Source of the DNA: Flavilitoribacter nigricans DSM 23189 = NBRC 102662
GTDB taxonomy: Bacteria > Bacteroidota > Bacteroidia > Chitinophagales > Saprospiraceae
Direction: 5' to 3'
DNA: 64,000 bases
Assembly (NCBI RefSeq): GCF_002646595.1
Contig: NZ_PDUD01000027.1
Span: forward strand, 167,045 to 231,044
The position numbers and the translations under genes are program-made. Below the pieces are notes generated by a model. The model was not told the DNA's origin. It saw nothing but the letters and a program-made list of their open reading frames with translations, and did no database searches. Below, piece after piece: positions 8,836-16,497 of this stretch. The first letter of the stretch is position 1; every line of letters begins with the position of its first letter.

Positions 8836-9488
8836 GGCGTATCCGGCAATTCCGCCTCTTGCTGCAAGCGGCGTAAAAAATGTCGGGCAATAAGCCACAG
8901 GACGGGAGGCAAACCCGCACTGATAATGATGGCCAATAAGGGATGCTCGATGCCGGTGTAACCGATATAGGCAAAAACGAAACCCAGGGGAATGGATCCG
9001 CAGGCCAGTGCGATCAGAAAGGGTCGCCAGCCCATACGGTTGAGGCCAGCCATACAGGCCACAATCTCCGGCAGCACCGGCAGCCAGCGGGAAATGGCCA
9101 CGATCCAGCCTCCGTTCTTCCGAAAGGTTCGTTCTCCTTTTTCCAGATCTTTTTCGCCCAGTATCCAGCGGGCACCCTTTCGTCCCAGACTCCGGCTGAG
9201 CCCGAATGCCAGCAGGCCGGACAGGAAACTCCCCAGCGCCGAGAGCAGGCCGCCCCAAAGCGGGCCGTACAGATAACCCATCGCCGCCATGATAACCGTT
9301 GCGGGAAGCGGCAGGAACAGATCGCCGATCAACAGCAGGATGGCCACCAGCCAGGCCCATGTCCCGAAACTTTCCAGGATCTCCACCGAGCCGCTTTCAC
9401 TGAACATCTGGGTGAACCAGTCGCCCCAGATAATAAAAGGTACTATGATAAAAATGGCCAGTACGCCAAAAACGAGCCAGTTACGCAT
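8832..9488 (-). CDS. VTT-domain (DedA / TVP38-TMEM64 family) inner-membrane protein
   Basis: 218 residues with about five to six membrane segments: 5-22, 45-67, 75-98, a re-entrant stretch near 128-145, 156-178 and 184-203. The VTT hallmark is visible: LFLPLPATVIMAAMGYLYGP and, after a charged loop (ARWILGEKDLEKGERTFRKN), SRWLPVLPEIVACMAG followed by a Gly-rich helix. Members are thought to be lipid flippases or scramblases acting on undecaprenyl phosphate or phospholipids. Single gene; stop overlaps the convergent primase-like gene by 4 bp. Confidence 0.85.
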   Translation of the reverse strand: MRNWLVFGVLAIFIIVPFIIWGDWFTQMFSESGSVEILESFGTWAWLVAILLLIGDLFLPLPATVIMAAMGYLYGPLWGGLLSALGSFLSGLLAFGLSRSLGRKGARWILGEKDLEKGERTFRKNGGWIVAISRWLPVLPEIVACMAGLNRMGWRPFLIALACGSIPLGFVFAYIGYTGIEHPLLAIIISAGLPPVLWLIARHFLRRLQQEAELPDTP

Positions 9489-9751
9489 ATTTGGATTTTC
9501 CTTTTGTCAGGATAGTTTTTCGGAAATATAATTCGATATTGGCAGATCTACGGAATAAAAATTCCAATTTGCTACAGAATATTGCAACTTGCCATTTCGC
9601 CGGTACTACTGGAAGCGGTCCGAAAGGACGGTTGATATTGCCCGGCGGAAAAGGGTAGGGGAGTCGTACGGGAGCCCGCACGATGTGTATCGTCTCGTGC
9701 CAAACCCGGTTCTTCTTTGCCCGGCAAACTGGATTAAAACGTTATAAAGTC

Positions 9752-10198
9752 ATGCCCAAACCGCAAGCCGCACCGGTAGATCCCTCCCGCTTGCCCGAAC
9801 TGGCCGCCGAGGTGATTCGCAAAGCCAAATTCCCCATGCTGGCTACCGTGGACGGTGATCAGCCGCGGGTACGTCCGGTATCCCCCGTTCGGGTGGATGG
9901 TTTCACCGTTTACATCGCCAACCTGCGATCCTACCAGAAAACGGACCAGATCGCGGCCAACCCGCAAGTGGAGTTATGCTATCTGGAACCCGATCACGAT
10001 CAGGTACGGATCAGCGGTCGGGCGGAGGTCGTAACGGACCGGGCCCTGATCGAAGAGATCTGGCAGGCCAACCGACTATTGGGACATTACCTCGGCTCCA
10101 TGGATAATCCCGAATTCATACTCTACCGGGTCATCCCCGAGCGCGTCACGTTTATGCGGGAGTGGGCGCTGGAATACTGGGAGGTGCCATTACCATAA
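9752..10198 (+). CDS. Pyridoxamine 5'-phosphate oxidase-fold (split-barrel flavin) protein
   Basis: Start taken at ATG 9752 (MPKPQAAPVD), since the upstream part of the open frame is not conserved-looking; this gives 148 residues. The split barrel pattern is clear: FPMLATVDGDQPRVRPVSPV, then GFTVYIANLRSYQKTDQIAANPQVELCY and DQVRISGRAEVVTD. General stress protein 26-like PNPOx-fold proteins have this length and layout and bind FMN or F420/heme; the exact cofactor and substrate cannot be told from sequence. Not PdxH itself, which is longer. Stands 74 bp before a secreted esterase gene. Confidence 0.8.
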   Translation: MPKPQAAPVDPSRLPELAAEVIRKAKFPMLATVDGDQPRVRPVSPVRVDGFTVYIANLRSYQKTDQIAANPQVELCYLEPDHDQVRISGRAEVVTDRALIEEIWQANRLLGHYLGSMDNPEFILYRVIPERVTFMREWALEYWEVPLP

Positions 10199-10272
10199 GT
10201 GGCGGCGGGATTCGGATACCGGAAAGGTGTACCGGCTCCCAAATACTGAATACCAAACTAAAAAATGAAAAC

Positions 10273-11241
10273 ATGTACAAACAAACGCTTCTTGTTGCAC
10301 TAACAATTCTTTGCTGCGGCCTGGTCCGAATGGAAGCGCAGCGCTACGCTTCCGATGTCTTCGTCAGCGTCGATAAACAGACCTATACCTACGCTACGGT
10401 CGACGGCGAAGCACTTTATCTGGATCTCTACCGGCCACTGGGTGATACCGAACGGAACAAACCGGTGATCCTGTATGTCCACGGCGGCGGCTTTTCCGGT
10501 GGTTCGCGCGATGGTGCCGGTTTGGTGACTTTTGCGGAAGATTTTGCCAAAAAAGGCTACGCTGTGGCCTCTATTTCCTACCGCCTCCGTATGAAGGGCA
10601 AAGGTTTCGGCTGTGATATTACCGCCCAGGAAAAGATCAGAACCTTTCAGGAAGCGGCGCTGGACATCCGGCAGGCGACCAAATTCCTCCTGGATCGCCG
10701 GCAGGAGTTTGGGGTCAATCCCGATCAGATCGTACTGGCCGGCAGCAGCGCCGGCGCCGAAGCGGTCCTCCATGCGGCTTACTGGAAAACGTCCGATCTG
10801 CCCGCCAATGCGGTGGCGCTGCCGGCGGGATTCCGTTACGGCGGTGTGATCAGTATGGCCGGTGCGCTGGTCGACCCGCAATTGATCACAGAATCTTCGG
10901 CTATTCCTACGCAGCTTTTCCACGGCACCTGTGATAATCTCGTGCCCTACGCCACTGCACCGCATCACTACTGCCAGGCCGGTGACGCCGGTTACCTGAT
11001 CCTGCACGGCTCCCGCTCCATTGCCGACCGCCTGCAGGAGATCGGCAAGCCTTTCTACATTTTCACTTCCTGTAATGGAAAACACGAATGGGCCGGAAAA
11101 CCCCTGGCGGACTATCGGCACATTATGCTGGACTTTATGTACAATGATATCCTCCGGAAATCCTACCGGCAGATCAGTGAGGTGGTCAGTCAGGAAGGAG
11201 GCTGTGATTACCACGAAAATGGTTTCCCCTATTGCAAGTAG
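10273..11241 (+). CDS. Secreted alpha/beta-hydrolase (esterase/lipase-like)
   Basis: Start at ATG 10273 because a Sec signal peptide (MYKQTLLVALTILCCGLV...MEAQ, about 23 residues) begins there; 322 residues. Active-site layout of the carboxylesterase/BD-FAE type: oxyanion loop HGGGF at 70-74, nucleophile elbow GSSAG at 157-161 with Ser159, acid D221 in HGTCDNLVPY, and His271 in NGKHEW. Several Cys residues after the signal peptide suggest disulfides. The Tyr-rich 'DLYRP' strand before the HGGG is typical. Substrate unknown: an acyl or feruloyl ester of a polysaccharide or peptide is plausible. No sorting tail seen, so periplasmic location is likely. Confidence 0.85.
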   Translation: MYKQTLLVALTILCCGLVRMEAQRYASDVFVSVDKQTYTYATVDGEALYLDLYRPLGDTERNKPVILYVHGGGFSGGSRDGAGLVTFAEDFAKKGYAVASISYRLRMKGKGFGCDITAQEKIRTFQEAALDIRQATKFLLDRRQEFGVNPDQIVLAGSSAGAEAVLHAAYWKTSDLPANAVALPAGFRYGGVISMAGALVDPQLITESSAIPTQLFHGTCDNLVPYATAPHHYCQAGDAGYLILHGSRSIADRLQEIGKPFYIFTSCNGKHEWAGKPLADYRHIMLDFMYNDILRKSYRQISEVVSQEGGCDYHENGFPYCK

Positions 11242-11388
11242 GGGATAGGCACGCCGGAACAGTTGGAAGACCGGGTCAGGCACCCGGCTGGGGTTAGGGG
11301 GCGGTCAGTACAGCACTGATGATTACTGCCCTGCCGGTGACAAATCGGTCTGTAATTGTAAGGCATACACTTATAATCAGGACAATAA

Positions 11389-11419
11389 TTGGAAGATCAA
11401 TCATATTTTTTTACATTTG
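11389..11419 (+). promoter_or_regulatory. Bacteroidota-type promoter (TTG-N20-TAnnTTTG)
   Basis: TTG at 11389-11391, a 20-nt spacer and TACATTTG at 11412-11419 match the -33/-7 consensus known for the primary sigma factor of this phylum. Transcription should begin near 11424-11426, just before a 9-codon ORF and a terminator hairpin. Confidence 0.7.
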
Positions 11420-11428
11420 TACGTGACT

Positions 11429-11458
11429 ATGAACTACACTTTGAGCCTGGCGTTCTAA
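11429..11458 (+). CDS. Candidate 9-codon leader peptide ORF
   Basis: ATG AAC TAC ACT TTG AGC CTG GCG TTC TAA encodes MNYTLSLAF. It begins within about 5 nt of the expected transcription start and its last codons (11444-11455) overlap the 5' arm of the terminator stem (11444-11451), so a ribosome on it would prevent the stem from forming. That is the geometry of a translation-controlled attenuator. Too short to judge by composition; chance is possible. Confidence 0.35.
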   Translation: MNYTLSLAF

Positions 11459-11486
11459 CCATTTTCGGACAGCCAGGCTTTTTTTT
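11444..11486 (+). terminator. Intrinsic terminator in the leader of the FAD reductase gene
   Basis: Stem AGCCTGGC (11444-11451) with GCCAGGCT (11472-11479), 20-nt loop, followed by a T-run to 11486. It lies between the promoter at 11389-11419 and the start at 11531. Either an attenuator or the 3' end of a roughly 60-nt small RNA. Confidence 0.6.
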
Positions 11487-11530
11487 GTCCAGATTTGTTT
11501 TTCCCTCACCGGTTCTCTATTTTCCCTTTT

Positions 11531-12769
11531 ATGATACAAACTGATATCGCCATTCTCGGGGCCGGCCCCGGCGGTGCTTCTACGGCATTGAAGTTGAGTC
11601 ACTTAGGCTTGCCCTGTGTACTCATTGATAAGGCGGATTTTCCGAGGGACAAGGTTTGCGGTGATGCCATCAGTGGAAAAGTAACCACCCTGCTGCACCG
11701 GCTGGATCCCGCCATTATGGCCCGTTTTCACGGGATGTCCATTCAATCCGACGTTTGGGGTATGCGTTTTTATGCCCCCAATGGGAAGCGGGTAGAGGTG
11801 CCCTTTCCAATTAAGTCCGAGGCCGGTCACGCGCCGGGTTATGTCAGTAAACGAATCGATTTTGACCAGTTCCTGATCGATGAAGTGAGACGCCGGCCGG
11901 ATATTCAACTGCACCTGAATAAGGAGATCAGCTCTTTCAAACGGCAGGAAACGGGCTGGCGGCTGCAGACTGCGGACGGGGATTTTACCGTGAACTGCCG
12001 ACTTCTCGTGGTAGCGGACGGCGCCCATTCCCGCTTTAGCCGGACCATTGCCGGACTGGAAAAAGACACCGCTCACCACGCCGCTGCCCTGCGGGCCTAC
12101 TACCGGAATGTCGGGGACCTGAGCGAGCGGGGATTCATTGAACTTCACTTTATACACGATATCACACCGGGTTATTTCTGGATATTTCCCCTGCCGGACG
12201 GCATGGCGAATGTAGGCCTGGGCATGCGCAGCGACATACTCGCTAAAAAAGGGCTCAACCTGAAGGAGACCCTACGATGGATCATTGAAAAGCACCCCAC
12301 GATCAGCGAACGCTTTAAGGATGCGGAATTGATCGGTAAAGTCCACGGGTTCGGTCTGCCGCTGGGCTCCAAACCACGACCCATTTCCGGTGATCATTAC
12401 GTGCTGGTCGGAGATGCCGGGCATCTGGTGGATCCGATAACCGGCGAGGGGATCGGCAATGCCTGTTACAGCGGCTTTATTGCCGCCGAGCTGGCCGAAA
12501 AATGTGTGCAGGAAAATGATTTCTCCGCCGCCCGCCTGCAGGCCTACGACATTCGCGTGGCCCGGGTACTGGGTTCGGAGATGGCGCTGAGTTATCGTCT
12601 GCAGAAATTGCTGGCCTACCCCAGAGTGGTCAATTTTATGGCGAGGGTAGTGGCCGGGAATCAGCGCATGATGCAGGTACTCTCCCGGATGTACGCCGAT
12701 TTTGACCTGCGCCTGGAACTGGCTCGTCCCTGGTTTTGGATCAAAATGTTCTTTACCGGTAAGCGCTAA
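11531..12769 (+). CDS. FAD-dependent oxidoreductase, geranylgeranyl-reductase-like
   Basis: Start at ATG 11531 (MIQTDIAILGAGPGGAS); 412 residues. Rossmann FAD site GxGxxG at 10-15, DKADFPRDKVCGDAISG at about 33-49 (the KxCG element of the geranylgeranyl reductase / UbiH-like group), middle strand LVVADGAHSRF, and the second FAD motif VGDAGHLVDPITGEGIGNA around 293-311. Such enzymes reduce isoprenoid double bonds in lipids, quinones or carotenoid-type chains, or act as monooxygenases. crtZ lies 21 kb away, so a role in isoprenoid or carotenoid metabolism is possible but not shown by linkage. Preceded by a promoter, short ORF and terminator that may attenuate it. Confidence 0.85.
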   Translation: MIQTDIAILGAGPGGASTALKLSHLGLPCVLIDKADFPRDKVCGDAISGKVTTLLHRLDPAIMARFHGMSIQSDVWGMRFYAPNGKRVEVPFPIKSEAGHAPGYVSKRIDFDQFLIDEVRRRPDIQLHLNKEISSFKRQETGWRLQTADGDFTVNCRLLVVADGAHSRFSRTIAGLEKDTAHHAAALRAYYRNVGDLSERGFIELHFIHDITPGYFWIFPLPDGMANVGLGMRSDILAKKGLNLKETLRWIIEKHPTISERFKDAELIGKVHGFGLPLGSKPRPISGDHYVLVGDAGHLVDPITGEGIGNACYSGFIAAELAEKCVQENDFSAARLQAYDIRVARVLGSEMALSYRLQKLLAYPRVVNFMARVVAGNQRMMQVLSRMYADFDLRLELARPWFWIKMFFTGKR

Positions 12770-12810
12770 CTATCCGGTGTTCAGCGCTACTGGAGCCGAA
12801 CACCGGATAG
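12770..12810. terminator. Bidirectional terminator between convergent genes
   Basis: CTATCCGGTGTTC (12770-12782) pairs perfectly with GAACACCGGATAG (12798-12810); 13-bp stem, 15-nt loop, starting right after the FAD reductase stop and 12 bp before the end of the convergent repeat-protein gene. There is no strong T-run on either side. Confidence 0.6.
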
Positions 12811-12822
12811 TGCGCAGGGGAA

Positions 12823-14166
12823 TCAATCGTCAATCGTGATCTTCCCGTCGTAGGAAATAATGGTGATCTTCGGACTGCTATCCGTGGCACCTTTGGTTTT
12901 GCCGCGGAACTCCAGCCGGTCGTTCTTTTCTTTGTAGAACTGAGATTCCAGTCGTTCTTCCGGATAGTTGAGACGGCCGTAGGTCAGGTTGGCATCCATT
13001 TGGAATTCGCTGCCTTCGGGGAGTTTAATACTGAAATCGGTGTATTTACCTTCAAATTCGATCCCTTCCAGCGGGCCGGTCAGTTCATCCACTTCCAGTT
13101 CGTCATCGTAGGATTTTAGGAAAAGTTTATTGCGCAGTTTTTCGATCTTGAACTCCGTGTATTTGGAATCCGCCGAAAGACTGCCCAAGCGACCGATCTC
13201 GACTTTGTCGTCGTATGAACTTTCGAAAGAGAGCTGGCCGACTTCCTTGATCTTAAACTCTGTGTATTTACTTTTCACGAGCAGTTCGTTGCCTCCGTCG
13301 CTGATGAACTCACCGTCGTAAATATCGATCCGGGCGTTGTTGAAGCGGCCGACGGAAAATTCGGTGTACTTATCCTGCAGATTGAGCTCTCCTATGATCG
13401 TTCCCCACTTGATATCGTCGTCGTAGGTATCCGCCGTCAGGTCATTGAAGCTGCCCATGATCAGTTCGGAATATTTGCTTTTGAGCATAACGTTGCGGCC
13501 GTTGCCCATTTCCAGATCAGAATCATAGATCTCCAGATCGGCGTCCTCGAAATTCCCCAGCTTACCCTTGCTGTATTTTGCTTTCAGGGCCAGGCTGCCG
13601 CCGACATTGCCGACATTGATCCGGCCGCTGTAAATATCGATAGCCAGGTTGTTTTTGACGCCCGATTCGATCAGGATCTCATCGTATTTATTGCTCACGA
13701 AAAGCTTGCTGCTGGCCGGTACGGAAACGGTCGCTTCGATCTTCAGGTTGCGGAGGTTGTTGATGCGGGTGCCGTCTTCCAGTTCCAGACGGGTCACGCC
13801 GTTGCGATTGTTCCAGTTGCGTACCTTCAGGTGAGTGACCACTTCCAGATCGTTGGACGATTCGGTCAGTTCGCATTTGAAGTAGCGCTTCAGGGTCTCC
13901 AGATCTTCCTGATCGGAGGCTTCGCCGAAAAGTTTAACGGACACGCCCACCTTACCGTTAGTAGCCGGTACCACTTTCAGCGGACCGTAACGATGACTGA
14001 TCCTGACATTGGCCTTGGCTGCATAAGATTCTTCGATCGTTTTGATCGGATTGCCCTGTCCGAAGAGGGGCGTCAGGCTCATCACCGCCACCGCCAGCAG
14101 TAGCAAACCGCCTTTTAGCGTGGGGGTGATGATCATTTGTAAACTTAGTGATTTATAGAAATTCAT
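12823..14166 (-). CDS. Exported repeat protein with alternating KYTEF / YDDE strands (DUF4097-like beta-solenoid)
   Basis: 447 residues. A signal peptide lies at about 12-36 (GGLLLLAVAVMSLTPLFGQ); an internal Met11 (14136) may be the real start. From about residue 155 to 400 two short motifs alternate: KYSKGKLGNF, KYSELIMGSF, KYTEFSVGRF, KYTEFKIKEV, KYTEFKIEKL, KYTDFSIKLP, interleaved with YSGRINVGN, YDSDLEMGNG, YDDDIKWGT, YDGEFISDG, YDDKVEIGRL, YDDELEVDEL. The period is roughly 40 residues per pair, as expected for a right-handed beta-helix or DUF4097-type adhesin fold. Third gene of an operon headed by an ECF sigma factor and a membrane protein, so it is probably an envelope target or sensor of that regulon. 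Confidence 0.75.
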   Translation of the reverse strand: MNFYKSLSLQMIITPTLKGGLLLLAVAVMSLTPLFGQGNPIKTIEESYAAKANVRISHRYGPLKVVPATNGKVGVSVKLFGEASDQEDLETLKRYFKCELTESSNDLEVVTHLKVRNWNNRNGVTRLELEDGTRINNLRNLKIEATVSVPASSKLFVSNKYDEILIESGVKNNLAIDIYSGRINVGNVGGSLALKAKYSKGKLGNFEDADLEIYDSDLEMGNGRNVMLKSKYSELIMGSFNDLTADTYDDDIKWGTIIGELNLQDKYTEFSVGRFNNARIDIYDGEFISDGGNELLVKSKYTEFKIKEVGQLSFESSYDDKVEIGRLGSLSADSKYTEFKIEKLRNKLFLKSYDDELEVDELTGPLEGIEFEGKYTDFSIKLPEGSEFQMDANLTYGRLNYPEERLESQFYKEKNDRLEFRGKTKGATDSSPKITIISYDGKITIDD

Positions 14167-14285
14167 TTAAAAAGTGTTTAATCGTTAGTTGAAAATAAAT
14201 TGCTGTGAAGTTTCTACGGTGGGGAAGCAGTACCCGGGGCCCCGGCTCAGCTCTCACTGTATTCGCTTCACTTTTGCTTCTGGAA

Positions 14286-14864
14286 TTAAATGGACCGTGC
14301 CCGGCTCCGCTCTTCGACCTGTTTTTGTTTGTCGATCTCCCGGGAAAGTCGTTCCAGAATGCGCAGTTTTTGTTCGTAATAGCGCATGAGGGTACTGACC
14401 CATTCATCATTGTCGAAAACTTCCGGAAGATCCTGCATTTGCCGGCGGTGGATCTTTTCCAGTTCATCCAGTTCGTTGAAAATATCGATAAACTCCTGCC
14501 GGTTCAGACCATCCAGGTTCAGTTCAGCTTCCTTACGGGCAATCGTACGGCGGAAGGCCATTTCTTCATCGGCGATCTCCGGATAATAATCTTCCACCGA
14601 GAGATTGGCGCCGGCCATACTTTCCTGGCCCGGTGGCTGGATCAGCCAGATCGAAACTCCGATCAGCAAGAGTACCGCCGCCGCTGCGGTCAGCTGCCAG
14701 TTGCGACCGACCTGGAGTTGCCAGCCCGAACCGGATCGGGCGGGTAGCGGCCGGATCCGGGCCTCCGGTTGTTGTATTTTCTGCCAGAGCGCATCGGCAT
14801 CCACGGACTCTATCCGGTCCAGCTCCGCTTGATTTTCCCTGATTTTCTTTTCTAATTGATCCAT
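14286..14864 (-). CDS. Single-pass membrane protein, probable anti-sigma-type partner of the ECF factor
   Basis: 192 residues: a soluble N-terminal part with coiled-coil character (1-50), one membrane helix (about 57-76, LTAAAAVLLLIGVSIWLI), and an outer-side helical part rich in Glu/Arg that ends in a coiled coil (LRILERLSREIDKQKQVEER). It starts 94 bp after the ECF sigma gene and 119 bp before the repeat-protein gene. A cytoplasmic head, one TM and a periplasmic domain is the anti-sigma layout, but no zinc-binding HxxxCxxC or FecR motif is present, so the role is inferred from position. Confidence 0.6.
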   Translation of the reverse strand: MDQLEKKIRENQAELDRIESVDADALWQKIQQPEARIRPLPARSGSGWQLQVGRNWQLTAAAAVLLLIGVSIWLIQPPGQESMAGANLSVEDYYPEIADEEMAFRRTIARKEAELNLDGLNRQEFIDIFNELDELEKIHRRQMQDLPEVFDNDEWVSTLMRYYEQKLRILERLSREIDKQKQVEERSRARSI

Positions 14865-14958
14865 GTTGTCTGTTGATGTTTGGGGATGGTGGAAATTTGG
14901 ATGTTGAGATCCCGGGTTGTTGGGAGGTCGGCGTTTTTAGAGCTTTAACTCCCAATTT

Positions 14959-15531
14959 CTAGCGTCCCTTTATCCCATTATCCATACTTTTTAAAATTTC
15001 CTGCAGCAGTTGCCGGCCGCGTCGGTATTGGGTTTTGGATGTCGATTCACTGATGTCCAGTATTTGCGCAATTTCCTGGTGTTGGTAGCCTTCCAGCAGA
15101 TAAAGGGTCAGCACTACCCGCGATCCCGCCGGTAATTGCTTGATCGCACTGTGGATGGTCGCCATGCTCACTTCCGGAGGTTCTTCCACACTGGCCGGAT
15201 GCGGTATGCCGTTTTCCGGGAGGGTATCCGTATAATCGATCCGCCTTTTTCCCCGCAGATGTTCGATCGTGGTATTGATCGCAATGCGTTTGATCCAGGC
15301 ACCGATCGTGGAATCCCCTTTAAAACTGGGCAGGTAGCGAAAAACCTTGAGAAAGACTTCCTGCAGGATATCTTCGGCCAGGTGCCGGTCGGCAACCATA
15401 CGAATGACCCGGTTGTACATGGCCTGTACATACCGGTCGTAGAGCACCCGCTGCGCGGCGGAGTCACCCTCCCGGCATAATTCTATTAATTGCTGGTCTT
15501 CGATATTTAAGGTGTAATGGTACAAGCCCAA
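14959..15531 (-). CDS. ECF-type RNA polymerase sigma factor
   Basis: 190 residues. Sigma region 2 spans about 14-85 (DSAAQRVLYDRYVQAMYNRV, then ADRHLAEDILQEVFLKVFRY and IGAWIKRIAINTTIEHLR), region 4 about 128-182 (AIKQLPAGSRVVLTLYLLEG, QHQEIAQILDISESTSKTQY). Region 3 is missing, as in all ECF factors. Leads a leftward operon with a single-TM protein and an exported repeat protein, a common Bacteroidota arrangement in which the factor is held at the membrane by the partner. No -7/-33 match was found upstream, so it may be autoregulated from its own promoter type. Confidence 0.92.
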   Translation of the reverse strand: MGLYHYTLNIEDQQLIELCREGDSAAQRVLYDRYVQAMYNRVIRMVADRHLAEDILQEVFLKVFRYLPSFKGDSTIGAWIKRIAINTTIEHLRGKRRIDYTDTLPENGIPHPASVEEPPEVSMATIHSAIKQLPAGSRVVLTLYLLEGYQHQEIAQILDISESTSKTQYRRGRQLLQEILKSMDNGIKGR

Positions 15532-15839
15532 AATTCAGTCTTTTAAGTGAGCAGTTTAACCCAAAAGACGGGGGCTGAAAAAAAAGGTTGGAATCCAACC
15601 AACCATTTTTAAAAAAAATTGCTCCATTAATATACGGGTTGAAATACCTCTGGCCGGAAGAAGATTCGGCCGATTTTGAAGTTTTTCCGGTGAAATGTAA
15701 TCTTTTGTGAATTTCACATTTATTTAACGTCATTTTTGGAAACCTTCGCAATATTTCCCCGTTTATAATGTTATAAATGCATAAAAGTATTAAATTAACG
15801 TTGGCTTAAGTTTCATAAACTAGTGAGTGTAAAGTGAAG

Positions 15840-15872
15840 CTCCGCGAATTTCGGTTCGCGGAGTTTTTTTTT
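15840..15872 (+). terminator. Strong intrinsic terminator without an upstream gene
   Basis: CTCCGCGAA (15840-15848) and TTCGCGGAG (15855-15863) form a perfect 9-bp stem with a 6-nt loop, followed by nine T. The only gene upstream on either strand runs leftward from 15531, so this must end a rightward non-coding transcript, if it works. Confidence 0.75.
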
Positions 15873-15961
15873 GTCCCGGTCTGAATTTAGCTCGACTTTA
15901 GTATTTTATGTTGCGTTGGGTAAATAGAATAGGAAAACGGACATTCCAGATCAATATATGG

Positions 15962-16104
15962 CCAGGGCTACGCCCTTCGATGTAAAACCCGTTACTGATC
16001 TACAAATATTTTCGCAGCTACGCCGCTGACATCGATAAGGGCATAGCCCTGTAATATTTGTAGCAGCATAATTGATATCAGGTCGGGGAAGGGCATAGCC
16101 CTGG
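15962..16104. repeat. Nested palindromic repeat element (REP/MITE-like)
   Basis: Outer arms CCAGGGCTACGCCCTTC (15962-15978) and GAAGGGCATAGCCCTGG (16088-16104) are inverted repeats with one mismatch, and each is itself a palindrome. Inside are CTACAAATATT (16000-16010) and its inverse AATATTTGTAG (16053-16063), CAGCTACGCCGCTG (16015-16028) and another AGGGCATAGCCCT (16038-16050). Confidence 0.75.
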
Positions 16105-16218
16105 AGATAAAATGGGATTCCTCCACCCAGTGAGACGGCGAACTCAAAGAACGATTTTAAGACATCCGGTTTGCGAGAGTACTGAATCCTATCATTGAAA
16201 ATGCTAAAGTCAAGCTTA

Positions 16219-16379
16219 GAGCCTATCCAAAAAACATCCTTTGGTCTTAAAATAACCATCTATGGAACCTCATTTCGTCAATTCTTCCTTCCGTAGCGCT
16301 GCTACGAAACTCGAAAATTACTCCGTGAGCACCCATATCTGGTCATTTTCGACAGCAAAAACAGTTGCTGGATAGGCGC
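16219..16379. mobile_element. 161-bp MITE, copy 1
   Basis: Starts GAGCCTATCCAAAAA and ends GCTGGATAGGCGC; terminal repeats are imperfect here. It is flanked by TTA on both sides (16216-16218 and 16380-16382), which looks like a 3-bp target duplication. About 90% identical by eye, without gaps, to 41577-41737. No ORF inside. GAG ends with a TNA duplication recall IS5-superfamily (IS1031-group) elements. Confidence 0.8.
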
Positions 16380-16463
16380 TTAACGCATCTAAAATAAGGA
16401 TCTAAAGTGCCGGATTCGGTAAAAATGGCGGACGTAAATAGTGTAAAGTATCGACGCTGCGTG

Positions 16464-16471
16464 TAAATTTG
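16464..16471 (+). promoter_or_regulatory. -7 promoter element for the PPK2 gene
   Basis: TAAATTTG matches TAnnTTTG exactly, 26 bp before the ATG. No clear TTG at the -33 distance. Confidence 0.5.
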
Positions 16472-16497
16472 GTGCAAATCCACTGAAGCCGGACATT

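Larger units (their letters stand above)
15532..16497. other. 966-bp gene-free interval with repeats and an orphan terminator
   Basis: No credible gene. In order it holds an orphan rightward terminator (15840-15872), a nested palindrome cluster (15962-16104), a 161-bp MITE (16219-16379) and a -7 box for the PPK2 gene (16464-16471). A TATAAT-like TTTATAATGTTATAAA lies near 15760-15776. Confidence 0.7.

Noticed and set aside
9683..9751. Longer N-terminus of the PNPOx-fold protein
   Set aside because: Cys/Phe/Arg-rich residues unlike the family; ATG 9752 is preferred.
15760..15776. TATAAT-like box as a promoter
   Set aside because: The primary sigma factor of this phylum uses TAnnTTTG, and no -35 partner was seen; AT-rich chance match.
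15951..16259. 102-codon leftward ORF
   Set aside because: It reads through the palindrome cluster and into the MITE; its translation is repeat-derived.
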